Shown here: piece by piece, positions 1 to 6,314 of the stretch
Layout: the number at the start of each line of letters is the position of its first letter
Numbering within the stretch: position 1 is the first letter of the stretch
Assembly (NCBI GenBank): GCA_030618945.1
Contig: JAUXCI010000153.1
Coordinates: 1-6,314 of the forward strand
DNA from: Flavobacteriaceae bacterium
GTDB lineage: Bacteria; Bacteroidota; Bacteroidia; Flavobacteriales; Flavobacteriaceae
Length of the DNA: 6,314 nt
Direction: 5' to 3'
Position numbers and translations under genes: made by a program
The notes under the pieces: model-generated
The model's database searches: none
Seen by the model: the letters and a program-made list of their open reading frames with translations, nothing else
What the model was told of the DNA's origin: nothing

Positions 1-1949
1 ATTGGTATATTGCTGCCAGGGAAGGCCGACTTGAAGAAGCCCAGCAACATTTATTCAATTTTACGTATGAGACACGGCACAGTTCAAGTGTATTTTGCAA
101 TAAACTGGTTGATTTTTCCCCCAAGGTTTGGGATAAATCTATTAAGGAGACTGTGATTAATCAATCATGGTTTTTTAATGCCTGGAAAAATGATCCAACT
201 ATTAGTGCAATGCTGACTATGTTAAATGCCATTGAGGAGAAATACAATACTTACGAATTGAAAGATGCCTGGCCTCTGTTATCATCTGAATATGCCAAGA
301 TTGTTTTTTATATGCTTCCTATGGATAAATTAGGCTTACCAGATGATCTTTATATTAAAATGAATTCAAGAGGTAAAGAACTCACAGAGTTTGAATATTT
401 CAAATCACAGTTTTCAGAATACCTGCCAAAGGATATGTTGGGAGAATTCAATAATAAAATTGACCAAAGTTGGTCAGACTTGTTTTGGAATTTGTATAAA
501 GAAGAAGAAGAAGATGTTGATATCGCAAAACTGGTTGATAATGGGTTCATTAAATATATCCGGTATATAACAGACATGATAATTTTCAAAAAGAAGATTG
601 AAGTTGAATCTTTAAATGATGATTTTGAGGTTTACAAGAAGGTTTATACTGAAAGAGAGAATATTGCGTATTTGTTTAATTCATTGAATAACCTTTATGC
701 TATTTCGAAAACTAACCCAGATTTCTTTGACAACTTGTTTTATATTAAAGAAAGCGAATTTGATTTAAGTAAGGTGCGCTTGTTTTTTCTAAAACCTAAA
801 GTTGATTTATTTAAGAAATGTGCAGACAATTATGATCCACTTCAACGCAATAACCCTTTTGCAATTGGTGAACAGCTTTTACTTTATGCCTGCATTGAAC
901 ATCTAAATAATGAGACGGATGATTTTAATATACGCATCAGAAAGGTGAGGAATTTAATCAGTAACTCTGAAGACACTGTGCGTAAAGAGAATATGGAATC
1001 ATTGCTAAAAACGGTTTCGGATATAATATTGAATAATAATATCGATGATGAATCAAAATTTAGCAGACGACAAATAGATGAAGAAATAACGAAACAATCG
1101 TTTATTGAAAACAATGGACCGTTAAAGGAAACAGTTTACAAATTAGAAGACCATCACCTGCTGCAAGGCTGTTTGGCCCTATTTGATTTAGATAATAGTT
1201 TGGTCACTTACTCAATAAGATTTGCTGAAATTTTTAAGGCAAATTGTGATTATGATGTTATAAGCTGTGCCCTGCTCAGTTTTGGTGATTATTCTCAAAA
1301 ATATTCCTGGCGCTGGAGATACGGCAATAAAAATGATTCAGTTTGGCGAGAGTTGTTAACGCCCAGTCAAAGAAGGGAGGGGTTTCAAAACACCAAGGAA
1401 GTTTTGTATGAGTTAATGAGTGAACTTATTCATAATAGTGAAAGGGACATGAAAAAAATTACAGCAGACTACCTTCACTTATATGCAAGAAATAAAGACA
1501 TACCTAAGAAGTGGAGGTATTATTTAGTAATGTATCCCGAGTTCAGGAAAAATGAAGATGGTTTTTATTATTGGCAAGACAGTGCTAAACCCTACGAATC
1601 GATAATGATGCGGAGGTCGACACTTGGTGGTTTTAACTGGTCACCATTTCTTTTTGCTTTGAATAAAAAAACATTGGCAGAACAGTTGTCACTAGAAAAC
1701 TACGGGGCACCACTATTGCTGGTTAAAGATAATACAACATTGAAGTTAACCAACCATAATGCCGGATATAAATTGGAGGCTTATATTGAAGATGATGTTG
1801 AAGGTAAAGAAATGGTTTTAAAAACCAAGGAAAAGAACATAGTCAATTTCGATGGTGTATTAGAGATTGTTCAAAATGAAGTAGGGCTTGATATGGAAGA
1901 CAGAGTTGAAAAAGGAGTTGAGTTAATTACAGCTATTTTGGCACTATAA
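1..1949 (+). CDS. DUF262 (GmrSD N-terminal-like) family protein, 5'-truncated by the window edge
   Basis: The frame is open from the first complete codon (3-5) to the TAA at 1947-1949, so the true start lies upstream and 648 residues are visible. Counting from codon 3-5, residues 25-35 (R-H-S-S...F-C-N-K-L) and 112-134 (L-P-D-D-L-Y-I-K-M-N-S-R-G-K, then an acidic/aromatic stretch and F-K) match the conserved internal blocks of DUF262 proteins. The family's DGQQR-type nucleotide-site motif normally comes just before this segment and would lie off the window. Known DUF262 proteins (GmrSD, SspE, BrxU) use NTP binding or hydrolysis to control DNA cleavage in phage defence, usually with a C-terminal HNH (DUF1524) nuclease. 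I see no H-N-H pattern here. The long C-terminal half is rich in charged and aromatic residues (W-R-W-R-Y-G-N-K near residue 388; N-W-S-P-F-L-F-A near 545) and I cannot assign it to a family. No signal peptide or membrane segment is visible, so the protein is probably cytoplasmic. The gene ends 45 nt before the helicase gene and is probably cotranscribed with it. The DUF262 assignment is fairly sure; the defence role is inferred. Confidence 0.8.
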   Translation, partial: WYIAAREGRLEEAQQHLFNFTYETRHSSSVFCNKLVDFSPKVWDKSIKETVINQSWFFNAWKNDPTISAMLTMLNAIEEKYNTYELKDAWPLLSSEYAKIVFYMLPMDKLGLPDDLYIKMNSRGKELTEFEYFKSQFSEYLPKDMLGEFNNKIDQSWSDLFWNLYKEEEEDVDIAKLVDNGFIKYIRYITDMIIFKKKIEVESLNDDFEVYKKVYTERENIAYLFNSLNNLYAISKTNPDFFDNLFYIKESEFDLSKVRLFFLKPKVDLFKKCADNYDPLQRNNPFAIGEQLLLYACIEHLNNETDDFNIRIRKVRNLISNSEDTVRKENMESLLKTVSDIILNNNIDDESKFSRRQIDEEITKQSFIENNGPLKETVYKLEDHHLLQGCLALFDLDNSLVTYSIRFAEIFKANCDYDVISCALLSFGDYSQKYSWRWRYGNKNDSVWRELLTPSQRREGFQNTKEVLYELMSELIHNSERDMKKITADYLHLYARNKDIPKKWRYYLVMYPEFRKNEDGFYYWQDSAKPYESIMMRRSTLGGFNWSPFLFALNKKTLAEQLSLENYGAPLLLVKDNTTLKLTNHNAGYKLEAYIEDDVEGKEMVLKTKEKNIVNFDGVLEIVQNEVGLDMEDRVEKGVELITAILAL

Positions 1950-1994
1950 GTTGCAAGTAATAAAAGATATCAGTAAGTAGATAAAGCAGGACAA

Positions 1995-4900
1995 ATGAAT
2001 CTAGAAAAAGGAAACATAGTAAAGAACCTAATTGCAACAGAGCCAGTTGAAATCACCTCGATTCAGGATTTTGGTAGTGATATGAGTATTGAATATACCG
2101 GGGTAAACACCAGGCAAAATGGAGATGTGATTCTATCCAAAGATGAATTAAGCACGCTTGAATTAATTTCCCAAAAAGGTTCATTTGATTTTTCAGGAGA
2201 TCCTAATAAATTTACCCTGTATACTGAAGCTGAAAGAATAAAATCAGCATTTCAGTTTGATCCGCTTTTTGCCGTGAATTGTAGTATTGTCGACCCACTT
2301 CCACACCAGGTAGAAGCAGTATACAGATATCTGCTGCCATTACCAAGAATTAGGTTCTTATTGGCTGATGATACTGATGCAGGTAAAACAATCATGACAG
2401 GACTTCTAATTAAAGAGATGATCCTAAGGGGACTTATAGAGCGAATATTGATTATTACTCCAGGCGGACTGACCAAGCAATGGCAAGAAGATGAACTGGG
2501 CTTAAAGTTTAACTTTCAATTCAAACTTGTTGACAGGCCAATCTTTAATTCTGATCCAAATATTTTCAACAATTCGAATAATCTGGTTACATCAATCGAC
2601 TTTATAAGAAATGAAGATGTACTCAATGTTGTGAAAGACAGTACCTGGGATTTAATTGTAGTGGATGAAGCTCATAAATTATCAGCTTATGATTACGGAA
2701 CAAAAAGATATAGAAGTAAACGGTATGAAGCAATAGAAATATTAGCTCAGCAAACTGAACATCTTCTACTATTAACCGCGACGCCTCATCGTGGAAGGCA
2801 CGATACTTTCAGGAATTTATTACAGCTATTAGACAGGGACATTTTCTCAACCAATGAACTTGTAACCAATAGAATTAGCAAGTCAGATGATGAGGTTACC
2901 AATAAGTTTTTTATTAGGAGGTTAAAAGAAGATATGACCGATTGGAAAGGCGGCCCGTTGTTCAAACCAAGACATACCAAAACTGTTGAATACAAACTTA
3001 CTGATGTAGAAAAAAAGCTTTACGATCGTGTCACCAGGTATCTTACAGTTAGAAGAGAAGAAGCCGTTGAGCAAAACAATATTCATGTATCTCTTGCATT
3101 AATGGTTATGCAGCGCAGACTGACCAGTTCTATTTATGCTATAATGCGAACACTACAAAACAGGTACAATGCTTTAAATGGCCTGGTTGAATTAATCAGG
3201 AAGAATCCAACTTTGTGGAATAAACGCATGGACTACGAAGTTGAATTTGATAATTATGATGATTATTCAGAATTATCAGATGAGGAAAGAGAATCGCTTG
3301 AAAGAATTTTTAGTGATCCAAGAAAATTTAAGCTTTTCACAACAGCAAGTAGTATCCAGGATATTGAAGCTGAGCGAAACCAGGTTTCAGGACTAAAAGA
3401 TTTAGCAGAAGAACTTTATCACAATAATACTGAAGAACAAAAACTTCATAGGCTCTGGCAATTCTTAACTGATGAAAATGTGTCTGACGGCAGAAAGCTG
3501 GTCTTGTTTACTGAGCACAAAGACACCTTAGATTACCTTGAAAGAAAATTAATCAATCAAGGTTATAAGGTTCAAACCATCTATGGGCAAAAATCTGTTA
3601 ATGAAAGGCGAAAAGCCCAGGATGAATTTGCAGGAGAAAGCCAAATATTGTTAGCCACAGATGCTGCCGGTGAAGGTATCAACCTGCAATTTTGTAATCT
3701 TATGATCAATTGGGATATTCCATGGAACCCTAACAGGCTGGAGCAGCGAATGGGAAGGATACACCGTTATGGTCAGAAGGAAGAAGTTTATGTGTTTAAC
3801 CTTGTCGCTCAAAATACAAGAGAAGGAAAGGTGATGCAAAGGCTTTTGCAAAAAATGGATGTTATCAGGGAACAGATAGGCAGTGACAGGGTATATGATG
3901 TTATTTCGGATGTATTTGATGGCATTAACCTGGAAGATATTTTGAGATCGACCCTTGATGGTGAAGTAAATTCATTTAACCAGGCCATAGATAATGATTT
4001 CACAGCAAAAAATGTAAAGGAAAAAATTAAAGCCCAAAAAGAGCAGCTCGCATGTAAGAGAATCAATTTTGAAGCCGCAAAAAAACTGATGGATGATTCT
4101 CTGGAAAAGAGGCTTATTCCGATTTATTTAAAACGTTTTTTTAAAAAGGCTTTTGATAGTCTTGGTGGTAAAATAAAAAATAAAAACGAGTTTGTTCGCT
4201 TGAGCCAGCTACCGGAAAAAATAAATGAACACCTTAAAGAAAATTTCAATATTCGGTATGATGTAACAAAAATGATCTTTACTTTTCATAAAGAAGTGTT
4301 TTTAGACAAGCGGAAAACCGGTAAATATGAAATGCTGTATTATTTGAACCCCGGAAACCCTATTTATGATGCCACAGTAGATATTGTTCTTTCAGAATAT
4401 AAGGAAGAAATACTAAAAGGAACAATATTGGTATCACCGGAAGAAAACGACCCTTACTTTGCCTATTTTGTTCGTTCTCAGATTACCGACAAAACCAAAA
4501 AGCAAAATATAGCAGATGAAAAACTTGCATTGGTTTATGGTGTTTCTGATGACCTGGCTATCACCTCTCCAGCAAAATTAATTGACCTTGTTCCTCCCAA
4601 TGAATACGCCAAACAAATTAATCCACCTGAGCCAGTTAGCGAGGATGAGATTGTTAAGTGGAGCTTTGTAAACATTACCAATCCACAATTTAAAGACGCT
4701 CAAATAAAGGTTAGGGAGGATGTTGAATTAAGAAAACAATATATGGAGGAAGGCTTTTCTTCTTTGATTATGAACTACACTCTAGACCTCACTGAGCTTA
4801 GAGAAAAATTATTGTTAGGCAATGAAAAAGTGCAGGGTAAAGTAGAAAAAATAGAGCAGAAGATCAAGGATTTAGAAGAGCGGAAGAAAAAGAGAATTGA

Positions 4901-5384
4901 AGAACTGGAACAACGAATGCAACTAAACCGAAAGCCTCCCAAAGTTTTGGGTTCTGCCTATGTGGTTCCATTGTCGCAGGTAGAATACAAGACGCACTAT
5001 GGAATGAGCAGAGATGATGAAGTAGAGCAAATTGCTATGGATGTTGCTATGCAATTTGAAAAAGAACAAGGCTGGATATGCGAAGATGTAAGTGCTCAAA
5101 ACCTGGGGTTTGATTTAAAATCGGTAGATGCAGAATTACTTAAAAGATATATAGAAGTTAAAGGCAGAGCAGGAGAAGGCGCTGTCATGATCTCTGAGAA
5201 TGAAATGAACAGACTTCGGCAACTTGGTGATACTGCATGGCTGTATGTAGTGAGCAATTGTAAGTCTAACCCTGCTTTGTATAGAATACAAGACCCCGGC
5301 AATAAATTAAATTATAAGGAATTTTCAAAAGGAATCCAATATCTGGTTCCTGTAAAGGAATGGAAATCAAAATCGAAAAAATAA
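1995..5384 (+). CDS. SNF2/SF2 helicase-type ATPase with C-terminal DUF3883 (NOV_C) nuclease-like domain
   Basis: This 1129-residue protein is complete. Its two RecA-like lobes carry the superfamily 2 motifs in order: Q105 in L-P-H-Q; Walker A at 125-132 (D-D-T-D-A-G-K-T); motif Ia around T155-P-G-G; D224-E-A-H (motif II); T261-A-T-P-H-R (III); F505-T-E-H (IV); T555-D-A-A-G-E-G-I-N (V); Q584-R-M-G-R-I-H-R (VI). This pattern is typical of SNF2-like, RapA-related translocases that use ATP to move along double-stranded DNA. Residues about 650-925 match no family I can name. Residues about 930-980 are rich in K, E, L and I and probably form a coiled coil. The last 125 residues resemble DUF3883, with G1038-F-D1040 and Y-I-E1054-V-K1056, a D-x13-E-x-K spacing like PD-(D/E)XK nucleases. 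Walker A has D128 where the family has glycine. The ATG at 1995 follows a weak AGGA (1988-1991), and no better start is evident. Such helicases occur in DISARM-like and restriction-like defence loci. The helicase call is firm, the nuclease activity is inferred, and the substrate is unknown. Confidence 0.9.
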   Translation: MNLEKGNIVKNLIATEPVEITSIQDFGSDMSIEYTGVNTRQNGDVILSKDELSTLELISQKGSFDFSGDPNKFTLYTEAERIKSAFQFDPLFAVNCSIVDPLPHQVEAVYRYLLPLPRIRFLLADDTDAGKTIMTGLLIKEMILRGLIERILIITPGGLTKQWQEDELGLKFNFQFKLVDRPIFNSDPNIFNNSNNLVTSIDFIRNEDVLNVVKDSTWDLIVVDEAHKLSAYDYGTKRYRSKRYEAIEILAQQTEHLLLLTATPHRGRHDTFRNLLQLLDRDIFSTNELVTNRISKSDDEVTNKFFIRRLKEDMTDWKGGPLFKPRHTKTVEYKLTDVEKKLYDRVTRYLTVRREEAVEQNNIHVSLALMVMQRRLTSSIYAIMRTLQNRYNALNGLVELIRKNPTLWNKRMDYEVEFDNYDDYSELSDEERESLERIFSDPRKFKLFTTASSIQDIEAERNQVSGLKDLAEELYHNNTEEQKLHRLWQFLTDENVSDGRKLVLFTEHKDTLDYLERKLINQGYKVQTIYGQKSVNERRKAQDEFAGESQILLATDAAGEGINLQFCNLMINWDIPWNPNRLEQRMGRIHRYGQKEEVYVFNLVAQNTREGKVMQRLLQKMDVIREQIGSDRVYDVISDVFDGINLEDILRSTLDGEVNSFNQAIDNDFTAKNVKEKIKAQKEQLACKRINFEAAKKLMDDSLEKRLIPIYLKRFFKKAFDSLGGKIKNKNEFVRLSQLPEKINEHLKENFNIRYDVTKMIFTFHKEVFLDKRKTGKYEMLYYLNPGNPIYDATVDIVLSEYKEEILKGTILVSPEENDPYFAYFVRSQITDKTKKQNIADEKLALVYGVSDDLAITSPAKLIDLVPPNEYAKQINPPEPVSEDEIVKWSFVNITNPQFKDAQIKVREDVELRKQYMEEGFSSLIMNYTLDLTELREKLLLGNEKVQGKVEKIEQKIKDLEERKKKRIEELEQRMQLNRKPPKVLGSAYVVPLSQVEYKTHYGMSRDDEVEQIAMDVAMQFEKEQGWICEDVSAQNLGFDLKSVDAELLKRYIEVKGRAGEGAVMISENEMNRLRQLGDTAWLYVVSNCKSNPALYRIQDPGNKLNYKEFSKGIQYLVPVKEWKSKSKK

Positions 5385-5440
5385 GCCGATTGTCTGCGAT
5401 ATGTATCGAAATACGTAACTTTGCGCAGACAAACGGGCTT
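5383..5440. promoter_or_regulatory. Nested palindromic operator upstream of the abiE operon
   Basis: TTGTCTGCG (5390-5398) and CGCAGACAA (5424-5432) are perfect 9-bp inverted arms. After one A/A mismatch (5389/5433) and a one-base bulge at 5435, pairing continues outward through G5388/C5434 and 5383-5387/5436-5440 (AAGCC with GGCTT). A second hairpin lies inside: 5400-5406 pairs with 5411-5417 (one T-G wobble) around the loop CGAA. The promoter of the next gene sits within the palindrome. AbiEi antitoxins repress their own operon by binding inverted repeats in the promoter region with a winged-helix domain, so this is the likely AbiEi operator. That role is inferred from family behaviour and position; the symmetry itself is seen directly. 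The left arm starts in the last two bases of the helicase stop codon. Confidence 0.75.
5390..5423 (+). promoter_or_regulatory. Bacteroidota-type promoter (-33 TTG / -7 TAACTTTG) for abiEi-abiEii
   Basis: TAACTTTG at 5416-5423 fits the Bacteroidota -7 consensus TAnnTTTG exactly. A TTG at 5390-5392 lies 23 nt upstream, at the long end of the spacing accepted for the -33 element in this phylum. Transcription would begin near 5428, inside the right arm of the palindrome, leaving a leader of roughly 15-20 nt before the ATG at 5445. Both elements lie within or between the palindrome arms, so a bound repressor would block the polymerase. The start site has not been mapped. Confidence 0.6.
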
Positions 5441-5444
5441 CTTT

Positions 5445-6257
5445 ATGCAAGAAAATAGAAAAATATCGGATTGGGTCAACCATCAATTAACCAATGGAAA
5501 ATTTAGTTTTACCCTAAAGCATCTATATGCTGAACTAGCGGAAAAATCACCCCTTTCCATAAAGTTTGCATTAAAAAGACTTGTTGATAAAGGCAAGATT
5601 ATCTCAATATCTAAAGGCTTTTATATCATAATTCCTCCTGCTTATCAAAATATGGGCATCCTTCCCCCGGCAATGTTTATGGATGATTTGATGGAATATT
5701 TAGAGAGACCCTATTATATTTCGTTACTCTCAGCAGCAGCTTTGCATGGCGCAGCACATCAACAACCACAGGTTCATTTTGTTTGTACTACTTTGCCAAG
5801 TATGCGTGATACCCATAAAAAAGGAATACAGATTAAATATGTAAGTAAGCGAAATTTTCCGGAATCTAACCTCACTCAAAAAAAGACAGAAAGTGGTTAT
5901 ATTAAGGTGTCAGATCCAATTTTGACTTGCCTGGATTTGATTAATTATCAAAAAGCAATAGGTGGGTTTAACAGGGCAGCAACGGTTATCAACGAATTGT
6001 CGGAAGAAATAAGCGAGAACGAAATAACTTATAGCATCCTTCAGTTAGCTCCAAATACAAATATTCAGCGATTGGGTTATTTATGGGAATACGAATGTGG
6101 ACAGACAGGATTGGCCGATGCATTATTCAGGATTATGAAAGAACAGCCACGTTCCTTCAAGACTTATAAATTGAATCCATCCAGGGAATTGCATAAGCAA
6201 AATATTAAAAACAAATGGAAAATTAATGTAAATACTAATATTGAGATTGACGAATGA
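5445..6257 (+). CDS. abiEi: AbiEi-like type IV antitoxin / autorepressor
   Basis: The protein is 270 residues from the ATG at 5445. Residues about 18-62 form a winged helix-turn-helix (F-T-L-K-H-L-Y..., then a helix with A-L-K-R-L-V-D-K-G-K-I and a wing ending K-G-F-Y-I), as in AbiEi-type transcriptional regulators of viral defence (COG5340). Typical blocks follow: Y-I-S-L-L-S-A-A-A-L-H-G (91-102), V-S-D-P-I-L-T-C-L-D-L (155-165), G-G-F-N-R-A-A (173-179), Q-R-L-G-Y-L-W-E-Y (208-216) and a basic N-K-W-K-I-N end. In this family the N-terminal domain binds operator repeats and represses the operon, while the C-terminal domain counteracts the toxin; AbiE is a type IV pair in which the two proteins are reported not to form a stable complex. 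A longer reading from TTG at 5421 is unlikely because that codon lies inside the -7 box. The leader has no clear ribosome binding site, as is usual in Bacteroidota. The stop overlaps the toxin start, implying translational coupling. Confidence 0.9.
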   Translation: MQENRKISDWVNHQLTNGKFSFTLKHLYAELAEKSPLSIKFALKRLVDKGKIISISKGFYIIIPPAYQNMGILPPAMFMDDLMEYLERPYYISLLSAAALHGAAHQQPQVHFVCTTLPSMRDTHKKGIQIKYVSKRNFPESNLTQKKTESGYIKVSDPILTCLDLINYQKAIGGFNRAATVINELSEEISENEITYSILQLAPNTNIQRLGYLWEYECGQTGLADALFRIMKEQPRSFKTYKLNPSRELHKQNIKNKWKINVNTNIEIDE

Positions 6258-6314
6258 TACCAAGAGCATATATTACGGAATGGACACAATATGCTCCGTG
6301 GAAATCTATAGAGC
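6254..6314 (+). CDS. abiEii: AbiEii-like nucleotidyltransferase toxin, 3'-truncated by the window edge
   Basis: An ATG at 6254 overlaps the antitoxin stop as ATGA, and the frame stays open to the window edge. The 20 visible residues begin M-I-P-R-A-Y-I-T-E-W and continue to A-P-W, the usual N-terminal signature of AbiEii-type nucleotidyltransferase toxins (DUF1814 family). The catalytic G-S and D-x-D type motifs of the DNA polymerase beta-like fold would lie beyond the window and cannot be checked. Related toxins add nucleotides to RNA; MenT proteins of mycobacteria modify the tRNA acceptor end and stop translation. The four-base overlap suggests that the toxin is translated by ribosomes finishing the antitoxin, which keeps it at or below the antitoxin level. 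The call rests on a short match plus the very strong context. Confidence 0.85.
   Translation, partial: MIPRAYITEWTQYAPWKSIE

Larger units (their letters stand above)
5383..5446 (+). terminator. Possible intrinsic terminator of the DUF262-helicase operon, overlapping the abiE operator
   Basis: RNA coming from the helicase gene would contain both arms of the palindrome (5383-5398 and 5424-5440). These can fold into a long stem with two G/C-rich blocks, followed by a short U-rich run (TTCTTT, 5439-5444). RNA begun at the abiE promoter would lack the left arm and could not form the stem. The site could therefore end upstream transcripts without affecting abiE. The U tract is short and interrupted, and the loop is large unless the inner hairpin also forms, so this is tentative. 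Confidence 0.3.

Noticed and set aside
153..155. GTG with AAGGAG (144-149) just upstream, as a possible start of the DUF262 gene
   Set aside because: The same frame is open to the window edge and encodes recognisable DUF262 sequence before this codon (R25-H-S-S and F-C-N-K-L). The Shine-Dalgarno-like spacing of 3 nt is also too short. The gene is truncated by the window, not started here.
501..515. GAA trinucleotide run (about five units) as a phase-variable microsatellite
   Set aside because: A three-base unit keeps the frame when it expands or contracts, and it simply encodes a glutamate-rich stretch.
1933..1994. Possible promoter for the helicase gene near TATTTTG (1934-1940) and the 45-nt gap
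   Set aside because: The motif is one base short of TAnnTTTG, has no supported -33 partner, and the gap itself contains no TTTG. Cotranscription with the DUF262 gene is simpler.
3809..4066. Open frames of 66-85 codons on the minus strand inside the DUF262 and helicase genes
   Set aside because: They lie fully antisense to strongly supported coding sequence, have no recognisable protein family and show no promoter; they are chance frames.
4136..4147. T7 followed by A5 as a frameshift or slippage site in the helicase
   Set aside because: In the reading frame it does not form a canonical X XXY YYZ slippery heptamer, and the frame continues intact through it.
5421..5444. TTG at 5421 as an alternative antitoxin start adding eight residues
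   Set aside because: The codon overlaps the -7 promoter element and precedes the expected transcription start, and the extra residues are not family-like. The ATG at 5445 is preferred.
1..6314. CRISPR arrays, tRNA/rRNA genes, insertion sequences or attachment-site repeats
   Set aside because: No spaced direct repeats, transposase-like sequence, terminal inverted repeats around a gene, or tRNA-like folds were seen. Nearly all of the window is coding.

Overview
This window is a slice of a bacterial defence or accessory island. The DNA is AT-rich. The host is most likely a member of the Bacteroidota. The best sign is a TAnnTTTG-type -7 element with an upstream TTG in front of the third gene, together with the lack of convincing Shine-Dalgarno sites before the start codons. 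The protein families also suit that phylum, but no taxonomic marker is present, so this is an inference. All genes are on the + strand, and almost no DNA is left over between them.

Region 1 (1-1949) is the 3' part of a DUF262 (GmrSD/ParB-like NTPase superfamily) gene whose start lies upstream of the window. 648 residues are visible, including the conserved internal DUF262 motif around N121-R123-G124. I see no HNH (DUF1524) nuclease signature in its long C-terminal half. After a 45-nt gap without an obvious promoter comes region 2 (1995-5384). This is a complete 1129-residue SNF2/superfamily 2 helicase-type ATPase with a C-terminal DUF3883 (NOV_C) domain that carries a PD-(D/E)XK-like pattern. 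The two genes look like one operon. Together they resemble the NTPase/sensor plus translocase-nuclease part of an anti-phage or modification-dependent restriction system. Further partners, such as a methyltransferase, could lie upstream, outside the window.

Region 3 (5383-5440) is a nested palindrome that begins inside the helicase stop codon. It contains a Bacteroidota-type promoter and ends 4 nt before the next start codon. It is best read as the autoregulatory operator/promoter of the following operon, and it may also terminate the helicase transcript.

Region 4 (5445-6314) is an AbiE-type (type IV) toxin-antitoxin operon: a complete AbiEi-like antitoxin/repressor, overlapped by the first 20 codons of an AbiEii-like nucleotidyltransferase toxin through an ATGA junction. 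AbiE systems can act in abortive infection and in stabilising mobile DNA, so the layout is a putative restriction-like module next to an addiction/abortive-infection module.

The points most worth following are the possible two-protein DUF262 + SNF2-DUF3883 system, the Gly-to-Asp change in the helicase Walker A motif, and the compact palindrome that seems to serve as promoter, operator and possibly terminator at once.
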